From contig CAYNZH010000007.1 of NCBI GenBank assembly GCA_964401685.1, forward strand, positions 1-64,000: a stretch of 64,000 bases of DNA, in the 5' to 3' direction. This DNA is from DASRQK01 sp964401685. Lineage in GTDB: Bacteria; Bacteroidota; Bacteroidia; Sphingobacteriales; Sphingobacteriaceae. Positions 24,150 to 33,933 of this stretch are shown piece after piece (position 1 is the stretch's first letter; each line of letters starts with the position of its first letter). The position numbers and the translations under genes are program-made. The notes beneath the pieces are model-generated. The model saw nothing but the letters and a program-made list of their open reading frames with translations, was not told the DNA's origin and did no database searches.

Positions 24150-25247
24150 TTATACACTCCATTTTTCGCATTCCCGCAGGAAATCTTCCTCCACATCCGC
24201 TCCTATTCCGGGTGCATCGGAAAGCGCTATGTGAAAACCCTCATATTTGATGCCACCTTTGATGGGATCGGCCAAATGGCCCACCATGCAGGTGTCCATG
24301 TCAAAAAACTTCACCCCCAGAGCCGCATAGGCAAAATGCACATTTGCTGCCAAAGCGAGGCGGGTTTCGAGCATGCCACCTATCATACATGGAATCCCAC
24401 CGGCGGCCGCTGTCTCCTGAATGCGCAATGCTTCGGCAATCCCTCCAGATTTTGAAAACTTGATGTTGATATAGTCACAAGCTCCGGCAGTAATGAGTCT
24501 GCTCGCATCGCGGTGATCATAACAGCTTTCGTCAGCCATCAGTGGGATACGGGTATACGCCTTCAGCTCAGGCATCAAATGATCGTTATAGGTACGCATG
24601 GGTTGCTCACAAAACTGAATCTCGTAAGATTCCATCTGCTTCAAAGCAAACTTCGCCCCTTCAAGATCCCAACCTTGGTTCGCATCCAATCTGAGAATTA
24701 TGTGTGCGCCAACCGCTTCACGGATCACCCGAACCCGCTCGACATCTTGTACCGGATCCTTGCCGAGTTTGATTTTCAGCATGGTCGCTCCCTGCCGGAC
24801 GAAGTCACGGGCTTTGTCGGCCATTTCCAACGGCGTCGCAATACCTAGTGTGATATCGGTCTCTATGACCCGCCTTTCCCCACCTAAAAACTTATAGAGC
24901 GGTACTCCTGCATGTTTCGCTGCCAGATCATGGAGCGCCATATCAAATGCACTCTTTATGGTAAAATTACCTGCAATATACGAATTCAGTTCTCCAAGTC
25001 GCTCGGCGATCGCAAGCGGATCCTTCCCCTTCCATATTCTTGCAAAATCCCGGGCAAGCACGAGGCATGTCTCTTGGGTCTCCCCCACAATCATAGGGAA
25101 AGCAGAACACTCCCCTACTCCGTAAATCCCTTCATCCGTGTGTACACGGATAAGTGTATTCTGGGCAAAATCCATGGTACCCGTCGCAATAGCGAAAGGT
25201 TCCATGGGAATACTAAATCTATAAATATCAATATGAGTAATGGTCAT
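24150..25247 (-). CDS. Dipeptide epimerase (enolase superfamily, L-Ala-D/L-Glu type)
   Basis: 365 residues of the muconate-lactonizing-enzyme subgroup. The KxK acid/base motif (Lys158, Lys160), metal ligands Asp188, Glu214 and Asp239, and Lys266 on the opposite face are all present. FFDMDT near the C-terminus is the DxD-type specificity loop that marks dipeptide epimerases such as YcjG. The enzyme interconverts L-Ala-D-Glu and L-Ala-L-Glu, or a related dipeptide, during murein peptide recycling. It lies 15 bases after the DPP IV-like peptidase gene, which fits peptide use. The exact dipeptide is not readable. Confidence 0.9.
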   Translation of the reverse strand: MTITHIDIYRFSIPMEPFAIATGTMDFAQNTLIRVHTDEGIYGVGECSAFPMIVGETQETCLVLARDFARIWKGKDPLAIAERLGELNSYIAGNFTIKSAFDMALHDLAAKHAGVPLYKFLGGERRVIETDITLGIATPLEMADKARDFVRQGATMLKIKLGKDPVQDVERVRVIREAVGAHIILRLDANQGWDLEGAKFALKQMESYEIQFCEQPMRTYNDHLMPELKAYTRIPLMADESCYDHRDASRLITAGACDYINIKFSKSGGIAEALRIQETAAAGGIPCMIGGMLETRLALAANVHFAYAALGVKFFDMDTCMVGHLADPIKGGIKYEGFHIALSDAPGIGADVEEDFLRECEKWSV

Positions 25248-25262
25248 TTTCTCTTTTTTAGC

Positions 25263-27377
25263 TTACCTTAATGCCTCAGGAACAGGTTTTTCCAATAAGT
25301 ACTGATAATAAAATCTATATCTCTCCTTGCGGTCATAGTCGCTTTTTTCGCGCCCAAATCCGTGGCGGCTACCCGGATAAATCATAAGCTCAAAGGCTTT
25401 GTCCCTGCTGGTCAGGGCATCCACGAGCTGCATGGTGTTTTGCATGTGTACATTGTCGTCCATGTCGCCATGAAGAAGGCGTAATACACCCTTGTATTGG
25501 TCTACGTAGGTCAGAACCGAGCCGTTTTTATAGCCTTCAGGATTATCTTGTGGCGTATCCATAAATCTTTCTGTGTAATGGGTATCGTAAAGTTCCCAAC
25601 TGGTCACAGGCGCTCCGGCTATCCCAAAATCGAAGTAGTCAGCACCCTGAGTCAGCGCTAAAGACGTAATGTACCCGCCATAGCTATGACCGGTAATCAG
25701 AAGCTTGTCCTTTGCGACCCAGCTTTTTGCTTTTAGCCATTTTGCCGCCGTAATATAATCCTGCATTTCCCAGTAGCCGAGTTTTCGGTGCATAAGGGCA
25801 ACACCCTCCTTGCCGAAATGTCCCGAAGCCCGATGATCCACGGCGATCTGAATAATTCCTTCATTGGCCCAGTGCTGGTTGGAGGTTCCCTTCCAAGTGT
25901 CTCTCACCGTACCCGCATCCGGTCCGCCGTAAATACTGAAAATCACAGGGTATTCGATATTTTCATCAAAATCCGTCGGCCAGGTGATCGCTGCAGGCAA
26001 CTGATAGCCGTCCGGTGTCGGGATATAGATGATCTCTGTTTTTGCATAATGGTAATCATCGAAATCGTCCGCTTTGCTATCAGCTAACTCCCGGACTATT
26101 TTGCCCTTTGTATCCATCAAACTGACCTTTGTCGGAGTAGAAACATTTGAATATGTAGTGATGAAGTGCTTTCCATCTGGAGAAATCCGCACTTGGTGGG
26201 TAAAATCACCGAAAGTCAGTCGCTTCAGATTTTTCCCATTGAAACCTACGCTGTAAAGATCTACGGTCGTCGACTTCTCCTTTCTGGCGGTAAAGTAAAG
26301 AATTTTGGCTTTTTCGTCGATGTGCTCAATGCGGGAAACCTGCCAGGTTCCGGCGGTAATGGGGTTTACCAACGTTCCGTCCAGCGTGTAAAGATAATAG
26401 TGGGCCCAGCCAGTTTTATCGCTTTTCAGAATGTAATGCTGATTATCCGCCAGGTAAGTGATGCGCTCCGAGTGACTTAGATCGATCCATTCGTTTTGCT
26501 TTTCATCGTAAATTTCCGTTTTAGCGCCTGAATCGGGATCGACCATATAAAACTTCAAATTGGTCTGGTCGCGGTTCATCCACTGAACCATCATACTTTC
26601 GCTGTCATGGCTCCAATAGGGCTGGCCGAAGTATTGATCTTCCTGCTCATCAAAATCGGCCCACACGACCGGGCTGCCTTCCACTTGCACAAAACCTACA
26701 CGAACTGTAGGGTTGGAATCTCCGGCTTTGGGATAGCGGGTCTGTTCCAAATACCCGTGTTGCCCTCTTGAACCATATATAGGAAACATCGGGACCTGGG
26801 TATCGTCGAAACGCATAAAAGAAAGCTGACGACTGTCAGGCGACCACCAAAAAGCCTTGTAACGAGTCGAACGCCCCAGAATTTCTTCAAAATAGACCCA
26901 AGAGGCCCAACCGTTGTAAACGACTTCTGTGCCATCTGAGGTATAGCGAATTTCCTTGCCACTTTCCACGTGAACGGCAAAAAGATCGCTTTCTCTGGTG
27001 AAAGCCACATATTTATTGTCCGGTGACAATGTAGGATTTTGCTCGGCAACCTCAGGCGAATGCGTCAATTGTCTTTCTGCACCCTGTCCTTCTCGTATAA
27101 AAATATCATTGTTTTTGACCGTTACCGTAAAATCCGTACCCTGGGGTGGCGTATAGGGAGTCGCCGCGCCAGTTTTGATATTTACCTGAAAGACCTGGCG
27201 CTTTGCGGGATCGAATTCGAGATAATGCTGAGGATCAGCCCAGCCTTGTATCGAATTGATGGACTTGGTCAGCGACGGTTTTTGCCCTAGAGACTGTTCG
27301 AGATCAAGCCGCTTGGACTGCGTAAAGCCCTGATGAGCAAGCAGAAACAATAAAATAAGTGGTAAGAACCTTTTCAT
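25263..27377 (-). CDS. S9 family peptidase, dipeptidyl peptidase IV-like
   Basis: 704 residues from the ATG at 27377; a TTG at 27404 would overlap leuS and is rejected. The signal peptide ends near GFTQ, so it acts in the periplasm. An eight-bladed propeller domain covers about 60-430; YFEEILGR carries the paired Glu that binds the substrate amino terminus in DPP IV. The alpha/beta-hydrolase domain has GHSYGG (Ser), HGDMDDNV (Asp) and SRHGFG (His). It releases N-terminal dipeptides, often Xaa-Pro. It begins 19 bases after leuS and 15 bases before the dipeptide epimerase. Confidence 0.93.
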   Translation of the reverse strand: MKRFLPLILLFLLAHQGFTQSKRLDLEQSLGQKPSLTKSINSIQGWADPQHYLEFDPAKRQVFQVNIKTGAATPYTPPQGTDFTVTVKNNDIFIREGQGAERQLTHSPEVAEQNPTLSPDNKYVAFTRESDLFAVHVESGKEIRYTSDGTEVVYNGWASWVYFEEILGRSTRYKAFWWSPDSRQLSFMRFDDTQVPMFPIYGSRGQHGYLEQTRYPKAGDSNPTVRVGFVQVEGSPVVWADFDEQEDQYFGQPYWSHDSESMMVQWMNRDQTNLKFYMVDPDSGAKTEIYDEKQNEWIDLSHSERITYLADNQHYILKSDKTGWAHYYLYTLDGTLVNPITAGTWQVSRIEHIDEKAKILYFTARKEKSTTVDLYSVGFNGKNLKRLTFGDFTHQVRISPDGKHFITTYSNVSTPTKVSLMDTKGKIVRELADSKADDFDDYHYAKTEIIYIPTPDGYQLPAAITWPTDFDENIEYPVIFSIYGGPDAGTVRDTWKGTSNQHWANEGIIQIAVDHRASGHFGKEGVALMHRKLGYWEMQDYITAAKWLKAKSWVAKDKLLITGHSYGGYITSLALTQGADYFDFGIAGAPVTSWELYDTHYTERFMDTPQDNPEGYKNGSVLTYVDQYKGVLRLLHGDMDDNVHMQNTMQLVDALTSRDKAFELMIYPGSRHGFGREKSDYDRKERYRFYYQYLLEKPVPEALR

Positions 27378-27396
27378 ATAGTTGGGTTTTAATAGT

Positions 27397-30195
27397 TTAA
27401 ACAACCAAATTAATAATTCGCCCCGGCACGTAGATCAGCTTTTTGAGAGTCTTGCCATCGATATGCTTCTGCACATTCTCGTCCGCCAATACGCGCTCCT
27501 GTACTTCATTTTCATTTAAATCCGTGGGCAAAAGTAAGTTGGCACGAACTTTTCCATTAATGGAGATGGGGTATGCGAATTCGCTTTCCACCAAAAAATC
27601 GGGATTGAATGCCGGGTAGTCAGCATAGGAAAGTGACCCGGCCGGATGACCCAGCAAAGCCCAAAGCTCCTCGGTGATGTGTGGTGCATACGGGTGAAGT
27701 ACCACAGTCAAAGGCTCAAGAATCTGCTTTTTATTGCAACGCAGGTCGGTCAACTCATTGACACAAATCATAAATGCCGACACCGAGGTATTGAATGAAA
27801 AACGCTCTATATCTTCCTGCACTTTCTTGATGATTTTGTGTAAAGCTTTTTGTTCGGCCTTAGACGGCTCTTCGTCGGAGACAGAAAAACGCAGTTCCTG
27901 ATCCTTGTCCTGCATGTGAAACAATTTCCAAAATTTACGCAGGAACTTGTACACTCCTTCAATACCGTTGGTGTTCCAGGGTTTGCTTTGCTCCAAGGGG
28001 CCGAGAAACATTTCGTACATTCTGAGAGTATCGGCACCGTACTGCGCGATAATATCGTCTGGATTTACGACGTTGAACTTCGATTTGGACATCTTTTCCA
28101 CCTCGTAGCCACAGTAATATTTCCCGTCATCCAATATAAATTGGGCATGCTGATATTCGGGTCGCGAATTTTTGAATTTTTCCAGATCCAGCACGTCCTG
28201 GTGGACAATATTGACGTCCACGTGGAGGGCTACATGTGCGTACTGATCTTTCTGGCCGTGAGAAACATAGGTATTTGTACCCTTTCCTTCAGCATCTAGC
28301 ACCCGGTAAACGAAATTACTCCGCCCCTGTATCATTCCCTGGTTAATAAGCTTTTTGAAGGGTTCTTCTTCAGGAACCAGGCCCAGATCTTTTAGAAATT
28401 TGTTCCAAAACCTGCTGTAGAGCAAATGTCCGGTCGCATGCTCAGAACCACCAATGTACAGATCTACATCCCGCCAATAATCGATCGCATCTTTCGAGGC
28501 AAACTCGCTTTGGTTCAAGTTGTCCATGTATCTATACCAATACCAGCTGGATCCTGCCCATCCGGGCATAGTACTCCACTCGTAGTCATAGCGATTGTTA
28601 TACTTCCAGTTTTGCGCTCGTCCGAGTGGGGGTTCACCTGTTTCTGTTGGCAGATACTTGTCTATTTCGGGAAGTACCAAAGGTAAATCCTTCTCGTCTA
28701 TCAATTGAGGAAGGCCGTCTTTGTAATAAACCGGCACGGGTTCTCCCCAATATCGCTGACGGCCGAATACCGCATCTCTGAGCCGATAATTGATCCTGGC
28801 CTTCCCTCTACCGCTGGATTCTAGCTTTTCAACAAGGATTTCAGTAGCTTCCTCGTACGCCAGACCGTTGACTAGATCTGAATTGATGTATCGTCCTTCT
28901 TTGGTGGGATCTGCTTGCCCGTCCAGTTGCTGCGCATCAGAGATCTGAAGTATAGGAAGGTTGAAGTGCGTTGCGAATAGATAATCACGCTGATCGCCGG
29001 AAGGCACGCCCATGACCGCACCGGTACCATAGCCTGAAAGTACGTAATCGGCGATCCAAATGGGGACCTTCTCACCGGTTAGTGGGTGCAGGGCATAAGC
29101 TCCGGTAAATTCCCCGGACACAGCTTTGACGTCGGCCATGCGGTCGAGTTCGGATTTCTTCTTTGTCTTTTCTATATAAGCATCAACGGCAGCCTTCATT
29201 TCTGGCGTGGTCAGAGACGCTACCCACTCATGCTCGGGAGCGAGTGCAAGGAAGCTAACCCCGTAAATCGTATCTACACGTGTAGTAAAAACGTCGATAA
29301 ATCGATCATCGTCGTTATCAATCTGAAAGCGTACCAATGCGCCCGCGCTCTTTCCGATCCAATTTCTTTGCATTTCGACAAGAGGTTCTGGCCAGTCTAC
29401 AGTTTCAAGCCCCCGCAGCAATCGTTCGGCATAGGCCGTGATCCGCATGCTCCACTGGAGCATTTTCTTTTGTTCTACCGGATAGCCTCCTCTTTCGGAA
29501 ACTCCGTTTATTACCTCATCATTGGCAAGAACAGTACCCAAGGCGGCACACCAGTTCACCGTGCTTTCCTTTAAATAGGCCAGGCGGTACTTGAGAAGTT
29601 CTTTTTGTTGCTGGACCTCGTCCATAGCATGCCACTCCTGCGCAGTAAATGACAACGCGTCCTCATCGCAAGCTGCTTGTACCCCATAGGTACCATCTAC
29701 CGCGAAATGAGCTTCCAGGCGTTCTATTGACTCTGCTTTGTCCGTCGAGAGATTGTACCAGGAGGAAAACAACTGCTGAAAAATCCACTGTGTCCAGCGA
29801 TAATATTCAGGCGAACTTGTTCTGACCTCCCGATCCCAGTCGAATGAAAAGCCGATTCTGTCGAGCTGCTCTCTGTATCGCGCTATATTGGTTTCGGTAG
29901 TAACTGCGGGATGCTGTCCGGTCTGAATGGCATATTGTTCCGCAGGCAGTCCAAAGGAATCATAACCCATAGGATGTAGCACATTGAAACCCTTCAATCT
30001 TTTGTAGCGCGCAAAAATGTCCGATGCAATATATCCCAGGGGATGTCCCACGTGTAAACCAGCCCCGGATGGATACGGAAACATATCCAACACGTAAAAT
30101 TTGGGCTTGTCCGTCTGATGACTAACCTTAAATGTTTTATTTGCAGCCCAAAACCGCTGCCACTTATCCTCTATTCGTTTATGATGATAATCCAT
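27397..30195 (-). CDS. leuS: Leucyl-tRNA synthetase
   Basis: Charges tRNA-Leu. 932 residues of class Ia architecture: HVGH in the HIGH position near residue 45, a large inserted editing domain (about 240-440), and EKMSKSKFN near residue 700. The C-terminal anticodon-binding part ends in a small domain with KLIYVPGRIINLVV. It is longer than E. coli LeuS (860 residues), partly from a leucine-specific insertion common in the Bacteroidota. First gene of a six-gene minus-strand operon and divergent from ftsX across 76 bases. Confidence 0.97.
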   Translation of the reverse strand: MDYHHKRIEDKWQRFWAANKTFKVSHQTDKPKFYVLDMFPYPSGAGLHVGHPLGYIASDIFARYKRLKGFNVLHPMGYDSFGLPAEQYAIQTGQHPAVTTETNIARYREQLDRIGFSFDWDREVRTSSPEYYRWTQWIFQQLFSSWYNLSTDKAESIERLEAHFAVDGTYGVQAACDEDALSFTAQEWHAMDEVQQQKELLKYRLAYLKESTVNWCAALGTVLANDEVINGVSERGGYPVEQKKMLQWSMRITAYAERLLRGLETVDWPEPLVEMQRNWIGKSAGALVRFQIDNDDDRFIDVFTTRVDTIYGVSFLALAPEHEWVASLTTPEMKAAVDAYIEKTKKKSELDRMADVKAVSGEFTGAYALHPLTGEKVPIWIADYVLSGYGTGAVMGVPSGDQRDYLFATHFNLPILQISDAQQLDGQADPTKEGRYINSDLVNGLAYEEATEILVEKLESSGRGKARINYRLRDAVFGRQRYWGEPVPVYYKDGLPQLIDEKDLPLVLPEIDKYLPTETGEPPLGRAQNWKYNNRYDYEWSTMPGWAGSSWYWYRYMDNLNQSEFASKDAIDYWRDVDLYIGGSEHATGHLLYSRFWNKFLKDLGLVPEEEPFKKLINQGMIQGRSNFVYRVLDAEGKGTNTYVSHGQKDQYAHVALHVDVNIVHQDVLDLEKFKNSRPEYQHAQFILDDGKYYCGYEVEKMSKSKFNVVNPDDIIAQYGADTLRMYEMFLGPLEQSKPWNTNGIEGVYKFLRKFWKLFHMQDKDQELRFSVSDEEPSKAEQKALHKIIKKVQEDIERFSFNTSVSAFMICVNELTDLRCNKKQILEPLTVVLHPYAPHITEELWALLGHPAGSLSYADYPAFNPDFLVESEFAYPISINGKVRANLLLPTDLNENEVQERVLADENVQKHIDGKTLKKLIYVPGRIINLVV

Positions 30196-30271
30196 TTATT
30201 CGGGAAATTCTAATTAGAAAGCGAAAATAGTAAATATATTCATTAAATTCGCCAAATAAAAGAAACGGCGC

Positions 30272-31150
30272 ATGGAAGTTTATGAAGTTAGCACCTCTTC
30301 TAAAAAAACCAAATCGGTTTACGTATCGACGGTCATCAGTATTTCACTAGTTCTATTGATGACTGGTCTGTTCGGTCTCATTTTGATTCATGCTAAAAAC
30401 CTTTCCCGTTATGTAAAAGAAAACATCGTCCTGAATGTGATGATGACTGAGGATACGACTGAAAAACAAGCGCTTGACTTTCAAAAGACACTCAGCGAGA
30501 ATCCATACGTACTCAGATCAGCGTATATTAGCAAAGATTCGGCGGCAGCGAATTTGTCCCGTGATCTGGGCGAGGATTTTGTTGCATTCCTGGGTTACAA
30601 TCCACTTTCGCCCTCCATTGATGTGTTTCTCAAAGCCGAATATGCCAACCCGGATAGTGTGACCGCCTTTATTGACCTCATCGCCAAGAACGATCAGATC
30701 GATGAAGTTGTTTACCAGGAGTCTATGATTGAAATGATCAACAATAATATCCGGATTATCGGTCTCGTGATACTGTTTTTCGCGCTGATCCTGCTGATTA
30801 TAGCGGTTGCCTTGATCAATAATACGATCAGGCTGGCGATTTACTCTCAAAGGTTTATCATCAAAAGTATGCAATTGGTAGGTGCAACCCGCTCATTTAT
30901 TCAGAAGCCGTTTATCGGCTACGGCATCAAGCACGGATTTATAGGCGGAATCATCGCTATCGGCTTATTGCTGCTCACTATTTACTTAGCTCAAAGGGAG
31001 ATACCTGAGCTTGCTCTGTTGGAAGATTGGTTCGAATTTAGCCTGGTCTTTCTTCTGGTAATCTGTTTGGGCATACTTATCGCGGCCTTGAGCACTTACT
31101 TTGCAGTGAGCAAGTATTTGCGCCTGAAATCCAATCAATTGTACCGCTAG
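30272..31150 (+). CDS. ftsX: Cell division permease-like protein FtsX
   Basis: 292 residues with four transmembrane helices: one near residues 20-42, then an extracytoplasmic domain (about 45-160), then three at about 170-190, 225-245 and 260-280. The sequence KSMQLVGATRSFIQKPF is the cytoplasmic loop typical of FtsX. In complex with the ATPase FtsE it controls peptidoglycan amidases at the septum. The ftsE gene is not next to it; it starts an operon with DUF3098, uppP, truB and ribF. Confidence 0.93.
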   Translation: MEVYEVSTSSKKTKSVYVSTVISISLVLLMTGLFGLILIHAKNLSRYVKENIVLNVMMTEDTTEKQALDFQKTLSENPYVLRSAYISKDSAAANLSRDLGEDFVAFLGYNPLSPSIDVFLKAEYANPDSVTAFIDLIAKNDQIDEVVYQESMIEMINNNIRIIGLVILFFALILLIIAVALINNTIRLAIYSQRFIIKSMQLVGATRSFIQKPFIGYGIKHGFIGGIIAIGLLLLTIYLAQREIPELALLEDWFEFSLVFLLVICLGILIAALSTYFAVSKYLRLKSNQLYR

Positions 31151-31181
31151 ATTATAAATTAAACTATATTTTAGATAAAAA

Positions 31182-31412
31182 ATGGCTCAAAAACATACGA
31201 AAACAAAGGAAGGACTGATGTTCGGCAGAAGGAACTACTTGTTTCTCCTGATCAGCATTGGCATTGTTGCTCTGGGATTTATCCTGATGATGGGCAAGGA
31301 GGATATTTATAGTTTCACCAAAATCACCTTAGCTCCCCTGATCGTGGTACTTGGATTTGCTTTGGGAGTTGTTTCCATTTTAATAAAAGATAAAAACCAC
31401 CATTCCAGGTAA
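31182..31412 (+). CDS. DUF3098 family membrane protein
   Basis: 76 residues, two transmembrane helices (about 19-37 and 47-68) after a basic N-terminus with FGRRNY, and a basic tail. The family is found between ftsX and uppP in the Bacteroidota. Five bases separate its stop from uppP. Role unknown; cell-envelope or division work is likely from context. Confidence 0.88.
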   Translation: MAQKHTKTKEGLMFGRRNYLFLLISIGIVALGFILMMGKEDIYSFTKITLAPLIVVLGFALGVVSILIKDKNHHSR

Positions 31413-31417
31413 ATAAC

Positions 31418-32212
31418 ATGTCGATCTTTCAAGTTATTGTTTTAGCCATCGTCGAGGGCCTGACGGAGTTTTTACCGGTTTCATCCACTGGGCACATGAT
31501 TTTAGCCTCTGCGTTGATGGGCATTGAGCCTACTCCCTTTGTCAAACTATTTACCATCGCCATACAGCTGGGAACCATACTTTCTGTACTCGTGCTCTAT
31601 TACAAGCGCTTTTTGAAGTCGGTGGATTTTTACCTTAAGCTGGTCGTGGCTGCAATTCCAGCGGCGCTGTTAGGCTTTCTTTTCAGCGATAGAATAGACT
31701 TATTGCTCGAAAGTCCCTTAACTGTAGGTGTCTCCCTGGTGCTAGGGGGTGTGGTTCTCCTATTCGTGGATCGCTGGTTTCGAAATCCGCTACAAGACGA
31801 TTCTGCCGACATTAGCTATATGCAAGCGCTTAAAATCGGCTTTTTCCAATGTCTGGCATTGATACCTGGCACGTCACGTTCAGCGAGTACCATTGTGGGG
31901 GGAATGACCCAAAAACTCACGAGAAAAGCTGCTGCAGAATTTTCCTTTTTTCTGGCGGTACCCATGATGTTTGGAGCTACTTTAGTCAAATTGAAGCAGC
32001 ATTTCGACCAGGGCTATTCACTTAGCGGCGAGGAGATCAATCAATTGATTCTGGGGAACGTTATCGGATTTGTGGTTGCGATTTTGGCTATTAAATTTTT
32101 TATCGGCGTGATTTCCAAGTACGGATTCCGCGCTTTCGGGTGGTACAGGATTGTAATCGGCACGTTTATCATCGTGATGATTTTAACGGGCCAGAGCCTA
32201 CAGGTATTGTAA
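31418..32212 (+). CDS. uppP: Undecaprenyl-diphosphatase (UppP/BacA)
   Basis: Dephosphorylates undecaprenyl diphosphate to recycle the lipid carrier used for peptidoglycan. 264 residues, eight membrane segments. Both catalytic blocks are seen: EGLTEFLPVSSTGH near the start and PGTSRSASTIVGG in the middle. It is the third gene of the ftsX operon and starts five bases after DUF3098. Confidence 0.95.
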   Translation: MSIFQVIVLAIVEGLTEFLPVSSTGHMILASALMGIEPTPFVKLFTIAIQLGTILSVLVLYYKRFLKSVDFYLKLVVAAIPAALLGFLFSDRIDLLLESPLTVGVSLVLGGVVLLFVDRWFRNPLQDDSADISYMQALKIGFFQCLALIPGTSRSASTIVGGMTQKLTRKAAAEFSFFLAVPMMFGATLVKLKQHFDQGYSLSGEEINQLILGNVIGFVVAILAIKFFIGVISKYGFRAFGWYRIVIGTFIIVMILTGQSLQVL

Positions 32213-32215
32213 ATA

Positions 32216-32953
32216 ATGGAAAAGCAACCTAAAACCGAAGCGAATTTTCACTTCCAGGAAGGCGAAATACTATTGGTGGACAAGCCCTTCAAATGGACTA
32301 GCTTTGATGTTATCCGGAAAATCAAATACAGCATGAAGCCGCTCAAAGCGAAGATAGGCCACGCGGGAACACTGGATCCGCTGGCAACAGGCTTACTCGT
32401 TATTTGTACAGGTAAATTTACAAAAAAAATCGATACATTCCAAGCAGAAAAAAAAGAATATACCGGTACCATTGTATTGGGTGCAACGACTCCATCTTAC
32501 GACCTGGAAACTGAAATAGATAGGGAATTTCCCATTGACCACATCAGCGACGCGGAAATTAGGCGTGTAGCCTCTACATTTATCGGTGAGATTGATCAAA
32601 TACCACCGGCACACTCTGCTATCAAGCAAAATGGTGAACGCGTATACGAGAAAGCGAGGCGTGGTGAGGAGGTCGAGATGAAAACCAGGAAAATCACTAT
32701 TTTTGAGCTGGAAATAACCCGAGTCAGTCTTCCCGAAGTGGAATTCCGGGTCATCTGCAGTAAAGGAACCTATATTCGCTCTCTCGCCTTCGATTTCGGG
32801 CAAAAATTGTCGTCTGGCGCCTATCTGAAGAATTTAAGACGCACGCGCAGCGGGAACTTCAACGTTGACCATGCCTGGAACTTAGATGAGCTGATCGGGG
32901 CAATTAATGGCGAAAGCCAAATTGAAGTAAAAAACAATGAAAGTTTACAATAA
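32216..32953 (+). CDS. truB: tRNA pseudouridine(55) synthase
   Basis: 245 residues. The catalytic Asp lies in GHAGTLDPLATG, with the expected VDKPFKWTSFDVIRKI at the N-terminus and KGTYIRSLAFDFG in the second half. It makes pseudouridine 55 in the T-loop of tRNAs. Its stop overlaps ribF by 17 bases. This is a short TruB, without the extra PUA domain of the E. coli enzyme. Confidence 0.95.
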   Translation: MEKQPKTEANFHFQEGEILLVDKPFKWTSFDVIRKIKYSMKPLKAKIGHAGTLDPLATGLLVICTGKFTKKIDTFQAEKKEYTGTIVLGATTPSYDLETEIDREFPIDHISDAEIRRVASTFIGEIDQIPPAHSAIKQNGERVYEKARRGEEVEMKTRKITIFELEITRVSLPEVEFRVICSKGTYIRSLAFDFGQKLSSGAYLKNLRRTRSGNFNVDHAWNLDELIGAINGESQIEVKNNESLQ

Positions 32954-33920
32954 TTTAGAGGAATTTAAACCGCTGAAGAACGCGGTTGTCACTATCGGAA
33001 CCTTCGACGGAGTCCATTATGGGCATCAAAAAATCCTGGATTCCCTGAAGGAATGTGCAGAGAACACGCAGGGGGAGACCGTGCTACTTACGTTTTTCCC
33101 GCATCCGCGAATGATTTTACATCCGGAAGACGAATCTCTGAGACTGATCAACGATATCTACGAAAAGGTCGACCTGCTGGCCCAAGCGGGAATAGATCAC
33201 CTCATTATCACGCCCTTTACCCGTGATTTTTCCAATCAGACCCCTGAACAATATATTCGCGATGTGCTGGTCAATAAACTTGGCACCAAAACGATCGTCG
33301 TCGGCTATGACCACCAATTTGGTAAGGATCGCCAGGGAACCATGAAGGAACTCCTGAAATATGCGCAGATTTATGATTTCAAAGTAAAACAAATTGCCGA
33401 ACAGGACATCAACCAGGTCAGCGTTTCCTCGACCAAAATAAGGGAATCCCTGATAAAAGGTGATATTGCCTCGACGAATCTCTGCTTGGGGTACGCATTT
33501 AAAATGAATGGCAAGGTAATCAGAGGCAATCAGCTGGGCCGGCAAATCGGATTTCCTACGGCAAACCTGCAGTTGCTTGAACCGCGAAAGCTTGTCCCAG
33601 CTTACGGGATCTATGCGATAAGGGCGAGGATTATGGAGCTTCCGAATCTACAGGAAAACGAAGAATATCAGCCTCAGGCTCCTATGGAAACAACTTATTT
33701 TGGCCTGGGCTACATCGGCAATCGCCCCACAGTAAACGGGGTAGGACGCAGCATCGAGGTCAATTTATTTGATTTCGACGGAGACCTGTACGACAAAATA
33801 CTGAGCGTAGAATTCCTACATTTCATACGTTATGATGAACGCTTTGAGGATATGGAAAAGATGATCCGGCAGATGAAAGCGGATAGGGAAAAAGCCCTTT
33901 CCCTATTGGGTCTGCACTAA
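32937..33920 (+). CDS. ribF: Bifunctional riboflavin kinase/FAD synthetase
   Basis: 327 residues. N-terminal FAD-synthetase nucleotidyltransferase: TIGTFDGVHYGHQKIL, FFPHPRMIL, and VSSTKIRESL. C-terminal riboflavin kinase: GRQIGFPTANL and the EVNLFDFDGDLYDK barrel motif. It makes FMN then FAD from riboflavin. Last gene of the ftsX operon; it converges on the PurF-like gene with 13 bases between stops. Confidence 0.95.
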   Translation: MKVYNNLEEFKPLKNAVVTIGTFDGVHYGHQKILDSLKECAENTQGETVLLTFFPHPRMILHPEDESLRLINDIYEKVDLLAQAGIDHLIITPFTRDFSNQTPEQYIRDVLVNKLGTKTIVVGYDHQFGKDRQGTMKELLKYAQIYDFKVKQIAEQDINQVSVSSTKIRESLIKGDIASTNLCLGYAFKMNGKVIRGNQLGRQIGFPTANLQLLEPRKLVPAYGIYAIRARIMELPNLQENEEYQPQAPMETTYFGLGYIGNRPTVNGVGRSIEVNLFDFDGDLYDKILSVEFLHFIRYDERFEDMEKMIRQMKADREKALSLLGLH

Positions 33921-33933
33921 TAACTCGGAAAAA

